Source: Pyxidicoccus sp. MSG2
GTDB taxonomy: Bacteria > Myxococcota > Myxococcia > Myxococcales > Myxococcaceae
DNA length: 64,000 bases
Direction: 5' to 3'
Assembly: GCF_026626705.1 (NCBI RefSeq)
Contig: NZ_JAPNKC010000001.1
Location: forward strand, 9,070,001 to 9,134,000
The notes beneath the pieces are model-generated. The model did not search any database and was not told where the DNA came from. It saw only the letters and a list, made by a program, of their open reading frames with translations. This document shows, piece after piece, positions 16,910-25,185 of this stretch (the first letter of the stretch is position 1; every line of letters starts with the position of its first letter). The position numbers were made by a program, and so were the translations under genes.

Positions 16910-18109
16910 TTGGATTTCTCCCTGTCGCCCGAGGTCGAGGACTATCGCCTGCGCGTGAGGGCCTTCGTCGAGCAGCACGTGCTGCCGCTCGAGAAGCAGC
17001 CCGACGCTTTCGACGCGCACGAGAACATCCGCGAGGACGTGGTGGCCCGGGTGCGCGCCCGCGCACGAGCGGAAGGGCTGTGGGCCCTCCAGATGCCGAA
17101 GTCACGGGGAGGGCAGGGCCTGGGCGTGGTGGGCATGGCGGCCTGCTACGAGGAAGCGGCGCGCTCGCCCTTCGGGCCGGTGATGTTCAACGCCGCGCCG
17201 CCCGATGACGGCAACATGATTGTCCTGGAGAAGGTCCTCCGGACCGAGGACCTGAAGCAGCGCTGGCTGCAGCCCATCATCGACGGCAAGGTCCGTTCGG
17301 CCTTCGCCATGACGGAGCCGCGGGGTTGTGGCTCCGACCCGTCCCTCACGTACACGAAGGCCACACGGCGTGGCGACACGTGGGTCATCACCGGGCGCAA
17401 GTGGTTCATCACGGGCGCGGAAGGGGCCCAGCACTTCATCCTGATTGCGCGCACGTCCGACGACGAGCGCAAGGGCCTCAGCGCCTTCCTGTTCGACGCG
17501 AGCCAGCCGGGTTGGCGCATCGAGCGGCGCATTCCCATCATGGGGCCGGAGGAGCACGGTGGGCACTGTGAAATCGTGTTCGATGGCCTGGAGATTCCGG
17601 ACGCCCACCGGCTGCTGGAGCTGGGGGACGGCCTCAAGGTGACGCAGATTCGCCTGGGCACGGCGCGCCTCACGCATTGCATGCGCTGGCTGGGACTGGC
17701 GAAGCGGTGCCTGGAAGAAGCGGGCGGGTACGTGTCGGAGCGCATGAGCTTCGGTTCGACGCTGGCGCAGCATGAAGGCGTGCAGTGGATGCTGGGCGAC
17801 GCCGCCAAGGACATCCATATCGGCCGGCTGCTCACCATGAGCGCCGCGTGGAAGCTGGACCAGGGCGACTTCGCCCGTACGGACATCTCCATCGCGAAGA
17901 TTCACGTCGCGGACACGCTGCACAAGGCGGCGGACACGGCCATCCAGTTGCTGGGAGCGCGTGGCTACTCCAAGGACACGTTGGTCGAGTGGATATACCG
18001 CTACGCCCGGCAGGCCCGGCTGGTGGACGGCGCCAGCGAGGTGCACAAGCAGGTGCTGTCGCGCGCGTACCTGGCGGAGGGGCCGGGCTTCTTCAAGTGG
18101 GGCGTGTGA
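16910..18109 (+). CDS. Acyl-CoA dehydrogenase, LvaC/ACAD11 type
   Basis: A 399-residue flavoprotein with the three acyl-CoA dehydrogenase domains: helical N-terminus, a middle barrel (AFAMTEPRGCGSDPSLT, GRKWFITGA) and a C-terminal helical bundle. At the usual catalytic base position the motif is DGASEVH with Asp373, as in ACAD10/11-like enzymes, rather than YEGT. In the lva pathway this type removes phosphate from a 4-phosphoacyl-CoA and yields an enoyl/3-hydroxyacyl-CoA. A TTG start at 16910 is chosen because it gives the family N-terminus DFSLSPEVED and has GGAG 6 bases upstream. It lies 28 bases after the SDR stop. Confidence 0.85.
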   Translation: MDFSLSPEVEDYRLRVRAFVEQHVLPLEKQPDAFDAHENIREDVVARVRARARAEGLWALQMPKSRGGQGLGVVGMAACYEEAARSPFGPVMFNAAPPDDGNMIVLEKVLRTEDLKQRWLQPIIDGKVRSAFAMTEPRGCGSDPSLTYTKATRRGDTWVITGRKWFITGAEGAQHFILIARTSDDERKGLSAFLFDASQPGWRIERRIPIMGPEEHGGHCEIVFDGLEIPDAHRLLELGDGLKVTQIRLGTARLTHCMRWLGLAKRCLEEAGGYVSERMSFGSTLAQHEGVQWMLGDAAKDIHIGRLLTMSAAWKLDQGDFARTDISIAKIHVADTLHKAADTAIQLLGARGYSKDTLVEWIYRYARQARLVDGASEVHKQVLSRAYLAEGPGFFKWGV

Positions 18110-18112
18110 GCC

Positions 18113-19129
18113 ATGCAAGACGCGCAGCGAACGGCACTGGAGCGCTTCCTGGCGGAGAGGTCCGGCGCCCGCGCGGTGCGAATCGACGGTGCGCGCCTGC
18201 TCTCGGGAGGCGCCATCCAGGAGAACTGGCTGCTCGAGGCCACCATCACCGGCGGCGTGCATGATGGCGTACTGGAGTGCGTCCTGCGCGCGGACGCGCC
18301 CTCTGGCGTCTCGGTATCGCACAGCCGCGCCCGGGAGTTCGCGCTGCTCCAGGAGGCCTTTCGCGTGGGAGTGACGGTTCCCGAGCCCCTGTGGCTGGGC
18401 GACACCGCTGTGTTCGGCCGGGACTTCTTCGTGATGCGCAAGGCCCGCGGCACGGCCGCGGCGCACCGACTGATGAAGGAGCCGGGTCTGGGCGGGGACC
18501 GCGAGCGGCTGACGGAGCGTATCGGTGAGGAGATGGCGCGGCTGCACACCCTTCGTCCGCCGTCGGAGCGGTTGTCCTTCCTGCCACCGCCGGTGCGCTC
18601 GCCCGCGCTGAAGGGCGTGGAGGAGTTCAGGGCCTTCCTGGACGGACACCACACGCCCTTCCCGGCGCTGGAGTGGGGCATCCGCTGGTTGGAGCTGCAC
18701 GCGCCACGGACGCGGGAATGGGTGCTGGCGCATCGTGACTTCCGCACGGGCAATTACATGGTGGATGAGGCGGGGCTCACGGCCGTGCTGGACTGGGAGT
18801 TCGCGGCGTGGTCGGACCCGCTGGAGGACCTGGGCTGGTTCTGCGCGCGCTGCTGGCGCTTTGGCCAGTTCGACAAGGAGGCGGGCGGCATCGGCTCCCG
18901 CGAGGCGCTGTTCCGGGGCTACGAGCGCGTGAGTGGTCTCCGGCTCGAGCGCGAGGCGGTGTTCTACTGGGAAGTGTATGCCCACGTGCGGTGGGCGGTG
19001 ATTGCGCTCCAACAGGGGGAGCGCCATGTGTCCGGTCAGGAGCCCTCCCTGGAGCTGGCGCTGACGGCGCACATCGTGCCGGAGCTGGAGCTGGAGCTTC
19101 TCCGGATGACGGGGGTGGGCAATGCGTGA
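18113..19129 (+). CDS. APH-fold phosphotransferase, LvaA-like 4-hydroxyacyl-CoA kinase candidate
   Basis: A 338-residue aminoglycoside-phosphotransferase-fold kinase. The catalytic loop is HRDFRTGN (His207, Asp209, Asn214) and the metal Asp227 lies in VLDWEFAAW; both are intact. The N-lobe has GGAIQENWLL and a Lys/Arg-rich strand VLECVLRAD. Sitting between an ACAD11-type dehydrogenase and a DUF6285 protein, it corresponds to LvaA, which with LvaB phosphorylates the 4-hydroxyl of 4-hydroxyacyl-CoA. In mammals the same kinase and dehydrogenase are fused in ACAD10/11. It starts 4 bases after the dehydrogenase stop and overlaps the next gene by 8 bases. Antibiotic resistance is unlikely. Confidence 0.82.
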   Translation: MQDAQRTALERFLAERSGARAVRIDGARLLSGGAIQENWLLEATITGGVHDGVLECVLRADAPSGVSVSHSRAREFALLQEAFRVGVTVPEPLWLGDTAVFGRDFFVMRKARGTAAAHRLMKEPGLGGDRERLTERIGEEMARLHTLRPPSERLSFLPPPVRSPALKGVEEFRAFLDGHHTPFPALEWGIRWLELHAPRTREWVLAHRDFRTGNYMVDEAGLTAVLDWEFAAWSDPLEDLGWFCARCWRFGQFDKEAGGIGSREALFRGYERVSGLRLEREAVFYWEVYAHVRWAVIALQQGERHVSGQEPSLELALTAHIVPELELELLRMTGVGNA

Positions 19130-19508
19130 GCGTCCCGATGGCGCCGATTTGCTGGCGATTGCCCGTGAGGTGCTGCGCAAGGAGTTGCTGCCCCTGCTGC
19201 CCGAGGACAAGGCCTATGGCGCGCTGATGATTGCCAACGCCATGGGCATCGCCGAGCGCCAGCTTCGCAACGGCACGGAGCCTCAAGAAGCGGAGCGGCG
19301 GGCGTTGTCCATGTTGCTCCAGCGTGACGGTGAGCTGATGGCGCTGAACCGTGAGCTCGCGGCGCGAATTCGCCAGGGTGTGCTCGACGACAGCGCCGAG
19401 GCCCGCGGGCTGCTGTGGGCAGCGACGGTGCAGCGGGTACGGGAGAGTGCGCCGAAAGCGCTGGCAGGGGGAGCGGGCGGCAGCCGAACGAGAGGTGAGG
19501 GCCGCTGA
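19122..19508 (+). CDS. DUF6285 small protein, LvaB-like kinase partner
   Basis: A 128-residue, largely helical soluble protein. The segment ELLPLLPEDKAYGALMIANAMG followed by an alternating charged helix is the pattern of the small proteins encoded next to APH-type kinases of the 4-hydroxyacyl-CoA pathway. In P. putida LvaB is required together with LvaA for phosphorylation of 4-hydroxyvaleryl-CoA. Translational coupling is implied by the 8-base overlap with the kinase gene. The C-terminal 15 residues (Gly/Arg/Ser) look disordered. Confidence 0.75.
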   Translation: MRERPDGADLLAIAREVLRKELLPLLPEDKAYGALMIANAMGIAERQLRNGTEPQEAERRALSMLLQRDGELMALNRELAARIRQGVLDDSAEARGLLWAATVQRVRESAPKALAGGAGGSRTRGEGR

Positions 19509-19722
19509 CGGCTACCCGATGAGCCCCAGCCCCAGGGCGGCTGCGCGCGGCGCGACACCTGTGGTGGTTTCTTCGCGTCGGCGGCCTTGAAGCGGAGCCG
19601 GGGCATCCAGCCGTTCCGTGACTGAGCCCCTTCGGCTCCGCCCCGCTCGAGGGAACAAGAATGGCCGAGGACCGGCCGCCCGGGGTCAGGAACCCCGGGC
19701 GGTCACGAGTCCAGCGCTGCGC

Positions 19723-22700
19723 TCAGGGAGCGACGACGGTGCCCATGTTGCCGCCGGAGAAGCCGTCGCCGAACCTACCGCCGCCACCGCGGTCGTTGCG
19801 GTCGCCGTAGCAGTACGGCCCACCATTGAGCGAGTACCGGTAGATGTAGGACGTGCCGACGGGCAGGTCCGGCAGGTTCACGGAGAACTGGTCGTTGCTG
19901 CCCTCATCGCTGAGGAACGGCGCTGAGACCCAGGTCCACCCCGAGACGCCCGGGTCGTTGCTCGCGCTGCCATGGCCGAACTCCGCGACGATGCCCGTGC
20001 CCGCGCCACCCTGGTTGGTGACGCCATCCTCGTACACCTGACCGTAGACGATCCGGGCATCGCCGGTGTCACTCGTCTTGATGGAGAACGGCCACTGCAG
20101 GTTGCAGTAGTCGATGTCCATGTGCTTGCCCACGGTGAGGGCATGCTGCTGCCCCATCGTGTAGCCGCCCACGTCGTTGCCGTCCTTGTCGCAGTACGTC
20201 CACGTGGAGCCGTCCGTCGTGTAGCGCAGGCTCACCGCGCGGTTGCCCTCATAGGCCGGGTGGACGGTCGTGCCGAACTCGTCCGTGTTCGCCTCGCCTG
20301 ACGCCTCGCCCGTGTACGGCGCGACCTTCCAGGTGAAGGCCGCCGGATTGGCCGAGGCATCCACATCGCTGGCCCCCACGCCCACCTGCACCTGGAGGTT
20401 GCCGGCCGGAGCGCCCGAGCCGTCGGTGACACCCGCGATGCGCACGCGACCCGTGGCCGTGACGGCATCACCGCTGCCCACCGTGGTGCCGCTCACGCTC
20501 TGCAGACGGCAGACCGCGGCGGGAGCGGGAGGCGCCTCGACCACCAGCGTGCCCGTCTTCGTCGCATCGAAGTCCGTGGCGCTGCTGCCGCCGTCCGCAT
20601 CGCAGTACAGGAACGCGCCGCCGTTCACCTGGAAGCGGTAGGCGAAGCGGTAGGTGCCCACCACGCCCGGGTTGGGCAGCGTGGCGTCGTACTCGTCGTT
20701 GTTGCCGATGTCGCCCTTGAACTGGGCGGCCGACCAGCTCCAGTTGGCGGAGGTGGTGGGGTCCTCACCTGTCGGGCCCCAGCCGAGCTGCCCCACGACT
20801 CCGGCGCCCGCGCCCGTCCCGGCCGTCACGCCATCCACCCACAACTGCCCGACCACCTTGCGGTCGGCCGTCGCGGTGGTGATGTACGTCACCGACTCCG
20901 GCGTGGTGTTCCCATCCGGCCCCAGCTTGCAGTAGCCGACGGTGGTGGGGGCCTGCGGCGCGCTCACGGTGAGCGTGCCCATCTTCGCCGTGTCGAAGCC
21001 CGAGGCGCCGCTGTTGCCGTCCGCGTCGCAGTACAGGAACGCGCCGCCATTGACCTGGAAGCGGTAGGCGAAGCCGAAGCTGCCCACCGCGCCCGGGTTG
21101 GGCAGGGTGGCCTCGTACTCGTCGTTGTCTCCGATGTCGCCCTTGTACGCGGCCGACGTCGCCCAGCTCCAGTTCGCCGAGGTGGTCGGGTTCTCTCCCG
21201 CCGGTCCCCAGCCGAGCTGGGCCACGACGTTGTCGCCCTTGCCCGTGCCAGCGGTCACGCTCGCCACGTACACCTGTCCCACCACCTTGCGGTCGCCCGT
21301 CGCGGTGGTGACGTACGTCACCGTCTCCGGCGTGGTGTTCCCATCCGGCCCCAGCTTGCAGTAGCCGATGGTGGTGGGAGGCTGCGGCGCGCTCACGGTG
21401 AGCGTCCCGAGCTTCGCCGTGTCGAAGTCCGTGGCGCTGCCGCCGCCGTCCGCGTCGCAGTAGAGGAGCGCGCCGCCGTTCACCTGGAAGCGGTACGCGA
21501 AGCGGTAGCTGCCCGCCACGCCCGGGTTGGGCAGCGTGGCGTCGTACTCGTCGTTGTTGCCGATGTCGCCCTTGAACTGGGCGGCCGACCAGCTCCAGTT
21601 CGCCGAGGTCGTCGGGTCCTCTCCCGTGGGGCCCCAGCCGAGCTGGGCGACGACTCCGGTGCCCGCGCCCGTCCCGGCCGTCACACCGTCCACCCAGACC
21701 TGGCCAACCACCTTCCGGTCTCCCGTCGCGGTGGTGGTGTACGTCACCGTCTCCGGCGTGGAGTTCCCATCCGGCCCCAGCTTGCAGTAGCCGATGACCT
21801 TGGGCACCACGACCTCACTGGCGACATGGAGCGTGCCCAACTGGTTCAGCTCGAACTCCTGGCCACCGTCATCGACGCCGTTGCCGTCGCACACGCGCAC
21901 CGGGCCACCGTTGGCGCTGAAGCGCACCGCGTAGCGGTACTCGCCATTGACGCCGGGGTTGGGGAGCGTGGCCTTCCACTCGTCGTTGACCCCGAACTGG
22001 TCCTTGTTGAACGCCAGGTTCGTGGACCAGTTCCAGTTCGTCGAGGTGCGCGGGTCCTCGCCCGCGGGCCCCCAGCCGAGCTGGCCGGAGAGACCCGCGC
22101 CCGCGCCCACGCTGTCCGTGACGCCCGGCATGTTGACCTGGGCGAACACCGTCTTCAGGTCGGTCGTCTGCGGGGTCAGGTAGCTGATGGTCTCCGGAGC
22201 CTTCTGGTCCTCGCCCAGCTTGCACCACGTCACCGGCAGCTTCACCGGCTCGGTGCTCACGGTGAGGGTACCCATCTTGGCCAGGCTGAAGGTCAGGTTG
22301 CCCTCGGTGCTGTCGTTGACGCCGTCCGAGTCGCAGTAGCGGAACGCGCCGCCATTCACCTGGAAGCGGTACACGAAGCTGTAGTTGCCCGTCACGCCCG
22401 GGTTGGGCAGCGAGACTTCGTGCTGGTCGTTGTCGGAGAGGTCGCTCTTGTACGGCGCATCCGTCCAGCTCCACCCCGCGGCGGTCCTCGGGTCCGAGCC
22501 CGTCGGGCCCCAGCCCAACTGCCCCACGACTCCGGCGCCCGCGCCCGTCCCGGACGTCACGCCGTTCACCCAGACCTGCGCAATCACCTTCCGGTCGCCG
22601 GCCGCGCTGGGGGTGTACGCCACCGTCTCCGGCGCGGCGTTCCCATCCGGCCCCAGCTTGCAGTAGCCGATGACCTTGGGCACGACGACTTCACCGGTGA

Positions 22701-24330
22701 CGTTGAGCGTGCCCAACTGGTTCAGCTCGAAGTCCTGGCCGCCGTCGTCGACGCCGTTGCCGTCACACACGCGCACCGGACCGCCGTTGGCGGCGAAGCG
22801 CACCGCGTAGCGGTACTCGCCATTGACGCCCGGGTTGGGGAGCGTGGCCTTCCACTCGTCGTTGACGGTGAAGTTGTCCTTGTTCCACGCCAGATTCGTC
22901 GACCAGTTCCACAGCGCCGAGGTGCGCGGGTCCTCGTTCGCGGGACCCCAGCCGAGCTGGCCGGTGAGGCCCGGGCCCGCGCCGACCTTGTCCGTCACGC
23001 CCGTCATGAAGACCTGGGCGTAGACAGTCTTCTGTCCGGACGTCTGCGTGGTCAGGTAGTTGATGGTCTCCGGAGCCTTCTGGTCCTCGCCAATCTTGCA
23101 CCAGCCCACCTGCGGCTTCGGCGCCTCGTTGCCCACGGTGAGGGTGCCCAGCTTGCCCAGGCTGAAGGTCAGGTTGCCCTCGGTGCTGTCATTGACGCCG
23201 TCCGCGTCGCACACGCGCCAGGCGTTCTCACTGATGCTGAAGCGGAAGGCGACGCGGTACTTGCCCTCGGTGCCCGGGTTGGGCAGGTCCGCTTCAAACT
23301 CGTCGTTGTTGCCGTGCTCGGCCTTGTACGTGGCGTTGATCCACGTCCACCCGGTGGCGTCGCGCGGGTCCGAGTCCGCCGGGCCGATGCCCAGCTGCGC
23401 CACCACGCCCGAGCCCGCACCGGCGCCCTGGGTGATGCCCGCCGCGTACACCTGGCCCGCGACCTTGATGAGCGTCGTATCCGTCGGCCTGTAGAACAGC
23501 TCCGGGTTGGCGCCATTACCGTCCGGGCCCAGCTTGCAGTAGTCCACGCGCGGCCGGGCGATGAACACCCGACGCATCATCTGCGCGCTGACGCCGTTGG
23601 CGATGCCGTCGCCGTCCGCCATCACCCACGTCTTCCCGCCGTCGATGGAGAAGCGGATGCTGACGACCCACTCGCGGTTCTCGCCACCAATCGGCGGCTG
23701 CAGGAGCACGTTGCCCTTGTAGACGTCCGCCTCGCCGCTGTCCGAGTCCGTCTCGTAGGTGGCCGCCTCCCAGGTGTAGCTGTCCATCTTGAGCAGCTCC
23801 GAGTCGCCCGGAGCGAAGCCCACCTCGGCGCGCACGCCGCCGGCCTGGCCCACGCCGCGCGTGAGGCCGGCCACGGTGATGGCGCCTCTCACGGTGATGC
23901 CCACCGGCTGCCCGCCGCTCACCGCGTCGGTGTTGCCGTTGAGCACCTCGGCCTGGTCGATGTTGGGCGCCGGCGGGCCCTCGTAGGTGAAGCCCTTCAC
24001 GAGCACGCCGTACGCGCCATCCGGGTTCACCACCCGCACGTCCACCTGCGCCGACGTGGCCGTGGGCGTGTAGCCGTAGATGCGGAAGGCGTTGACCACC
24101 ACCGTGCGCTGCAGCTCCGTTTCGCCCAGGAACACCTTCGCGCCGTCCTGGAAGCCGGAGCCATAGACGTTGAGGAGGGTGTTGCCGGCGATGGGGCCGC
24201 CCGTGGGCTGGATTTCGCGCACGGTGGGCGGCGTCAGCTCGGGCGGGGTGCCTCCATCGGAGTCGTCACCACACGCCACGGCGAGCAACGGCAATACGAG
24301 CAGCAGGGTCCTGAGACAACGCGACGACAT
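19723..24330 (-). CDS. Giant lipoprotein: TIG domain plus ten ~143-residue repeats
   Basis: A 1535-residue lipoprotein: signal peptide with lipobox LAVAC (Cys20) and an acidic tether. A TIG/IPT immunoglobulin-like domain follows at about residues 35-120 (PTGGPIAGNTLLNVYGSGF). Ten tandem repeats then fill the rest of the protein. Each repeat has an early (Y/W)CK motif, a central GAGxGVVxQLGWGP and Trp-rich WxW segment, then LPNPG, a strand xYRFxxNGG, and a closing CD(A/G)DG before GTLxV. The two Cys per repeat could form a disulfide, and the CDxDG loop resembles a calcium-binding turn. It is the last gene of the maltodextrin ABC-transporter operon (6 bases after MalG), so surface or periplasmic alpha-glucan binding is the best guess. 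No family is recognised for the repeat. Confidence 0.75.
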   Translation of the reverse strand: MSSRCLRTLLLVLPLLAVACGDDSDGGTPPELTPPTVREIQPTGGPIAGNTLLNVYGSGFQDGAKVFLGETELQRTVVVNAFRIYGYTPTATSAQVDVRVVNPDGAYGVLVKGFTYEGPPAPNIDQAEVLNGNTDAVSGGQPVGITVRGAITVAGLTRGVGQAGGVRAEVGFAPGDSELLKMDSYTWEAATYETDSDSGEADVYKGNVLLQPPIGGENREWVVSIRFSIDGGKTWVMADGDGIANGVSAQMMRRVFIARPRVDYCKLGPDGNGANPELFYRPTDTTLIKVAGQVYAAGITQGAGAGSGVVAQLGIGPADSDPRDATGWTWINATYKAEHGNNDEFEADLPNPGTEGKYRVAFRFSISENAWRVCDADGVNDSTEGNLTFSLGKLGTLTVGNEAPKPQVGWCKIGEDQKAPETINYLTTQTSGQKTVYAQVFMTGVTDKVGAGPGLTGQLGWGPANEDPRTSALWNWSTNLAWNKDNFTVNDEWKATLPNPGVNGEYRYAVRFAANGGPVRVCDGNGVDDGGQDFELNQLGTLNVTGEVVVPKVIGYCKLGPDGNAAPETVAYTPSAAGDRKVIAQVWVNGVTSGTGAGAGVVGQLGWGPTGSDPRTAAGWSWTDAPYKSDLSDNDQHEVSLPNPGVTGNYSFVYRFQVNGGAFRYCDSDGVNDSTEGNLTFSLAKMGTLTVSTEPVKLPVTWCKLGEDQKAPETISYLTPQTTDLKTVFAQVNMPGVTDSVGAGAGLSGQLGWGPAGEDPRTSTNWNWSTNLAFNKDQFGVNDEWKATLPNPGVNGEYRYAVRFSANGGPVRVCDGNGVDDGGQEFELNQLGTLHVASEVVVPKVIGYCKLGPDGNSTPETVTYTTTATGDRKVVGQVWVDGVTAGTGAGTGVVAQLGWGPTGEDPTTSANWSWSAAQFKGDIGNNDEYDATLPNPGVAGSYRFAYRFQVNGGALLYCDADGGGSATDFDTAKLGTLTVSAPQPPTTIGYCKLGPDGNTTPETVTYVTTATGDRKVVGQVYVASVTAGTGKGDNVVAQLGWGPAGENPTTSANWSWATSAAYKGDIGDNDEYEATLPNPGAVGSFGFAYRFQVNGGAFLYCDADGNSGASGFDTAKMGTLTVSAPQAPTTVGYCKLGPDGNTTPESVTYITTATADRKVVGQLWVDGVTAGTGAGAGVVGQLGWGPTGEDPTTSANWSWSAAQFKGDIGNNDEYDATLPNPGVVGTYRFAYRFQVNGGAFLYCDADGGSSATDFDATKTGTLVVEAPPAPAAVCRLQSVSGTTVGSGDAVTATGRVRIAGVTDGSGAPAGNLQVQVGVGASDVDASANPAAFTWKVAPYTGEASGEANTDEFGTTVHPAYEGNRAVSLRYTTDGSTWTYCDKDGNDVGGYTMGQQHALTVGKHMDIDYCNLQWPFSIKTSDTGDARIVYGQVYEDGVTNQGGAGTGIVAEFGHGSASNDPGVSGWTWVSAPFLSDEGSNDQFSVNLPDLPVGTSYIYRYSLNGGPYCYGDRNDRGGGGRFGDGFSGGNMGTVVAP
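19726..23560 (-). repeat. Nine consecutive 426-438-base coding repeats (the tenth, first in the protein, is more divergent)
   Basis: Within the giant lipoprotein gene the anchor phrase encoding YCKLGPDGN recurs at 20913, 21342, 21768 and 22644 (periods of 429, 426 and 2 x 438). Neighbouring copies share long near-identical DNA, e.g. around 20690-20800 and 21550-21650. Copies 3-4 and 5-6 alternate a WCK(I/L)GEDQKAPET type with a GYCKLGPDGN type, showing duplication of a two-repeat unit. Copies 6, 7 and 8 are the most alike, so recent tandem duplication or gene conversion is likely. Confidence 0.85.
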
Positions 24331-24336
24331 CGGCCA

Positions 24337-25185
24337 TCACCCCTTGACGCCGCCAGCGGTGAGACCGCCGACGAGGTGCTTCTGGAGAGCGAAGAACAAA
24401 GCCATGACCGGTGCGGAAATCACGAGTGCACCGGCGGCGAACTTGCCCCACTCCACCTTGTATTCGCCCACGTACCGCTGGAGGGCGACGGGCAGGGTGA
24501 AGCGGGTCGGGTCATTGAGCAGCGTGGCGGCGAGGATGAACTCGTTCCACGCCGTCATGAAGGAAAACAGCGCCGTCACGGCCAGCGCGGGGCGGGCCAG
24601 CGGCAGCACCACCTTGATGAACACCTGGGCGGGGGAGGCCCCGTCCATCACCGCCGCCTCCTCCAATTCGCGCGGCAGCGTGTCGAAGTAGCCCTTCAGG
24701 TTCCAGATGCAGAAGGGCAGGGCGGTGGTGGCGTACACGAGGACCAGCCCCGTGAGGCTGTCCAGCAGGTGGAGCTTCTCGAGGATGCCGTAGATGGGCA
24801 CCAGCATCAGCGTCGCCGGGAACATCTGCGTAATCAGCAGCGTCTGCATTCCGCCTTCCTTGCCGGGAAAGCGGAACCGGGACAGCGCGTACGCCGCGGA
24901 CACCGCCAGCGCCAGGCCCACCAGCGTGGTGGCGCCGGACACGACGAGGCTCGACAGGAGCTGCCGGCCGAACAGCCAGCGCCCGGAGGCGTCCGTGCCC
25001 AGCAGCACCTCGCGGAAGTGCTCCAGGGTGATGGACTCCGGGAAGGGGTTCACGGTGAGCGTCAGGCTGTCGGAGGGCGACAGCGCCATCTTCACCACCC
25101 ACAGCACCGGGTAGAGCGTGGCCATGCACGTGAGCATCAGCCCGGCGTGGATGGCGGCCATCTTCAGCTTCGACGGGCGGTTCAT
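24337..25185 (-). CDS. MalG-type ABC transporter permease
   Basis: A 282-residue inner-membrane permease with six predicted helices. It contains the cytoplasmic EAA loop (ELEEAAVMDGASPAQVFIKVVLPL), which couples to the ATPase. The N-terminal helix and a long periplasmic loop before helix 2 match MalG/carbohydrate-uptake-1 permeases. It overlaps the fused binding protein/permease gene by 4 bases (ATGA) and is followed 6 bases later by the repeat lipoprotein, so all belong to one transcript. Substrate inferred from the adjacent GH13 enzymes: maltodextrin. Confidence 0.92.
   Translation of the reverse strand: MNRPSKLKMAAIHAGLMLTCMATLYPVLWVVKMALSPSDSLTLTVNPFPESITLEHFREVLLGTDASGRWLFGRQLLSSLVVSGATTLVGLALAVSAAYALSRFRFPGKEGGMQTLLITQMFPATLMLVPIYGILEKLHLLDSLTGLVLVYATTALPFCIWNLKGYFDTLPRELEEAAVMDGASPAQVFIKVVLPLARPALAVTALFSFMTAWNEFILAATLLNDPTRFTLPVALQRYVGEYKVEWGKFAAGALVISAPVMALFFALQKHLVGGLTAGGVKG

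Noticed and set aside
18113..19129. Aminoglycoside resistance gene
   Set aside because: The APH fold is present, but the operon partners (SDR, ACAD11-type dehydrogenase, DUF6285) point to acyl-CoA phosphorylation.
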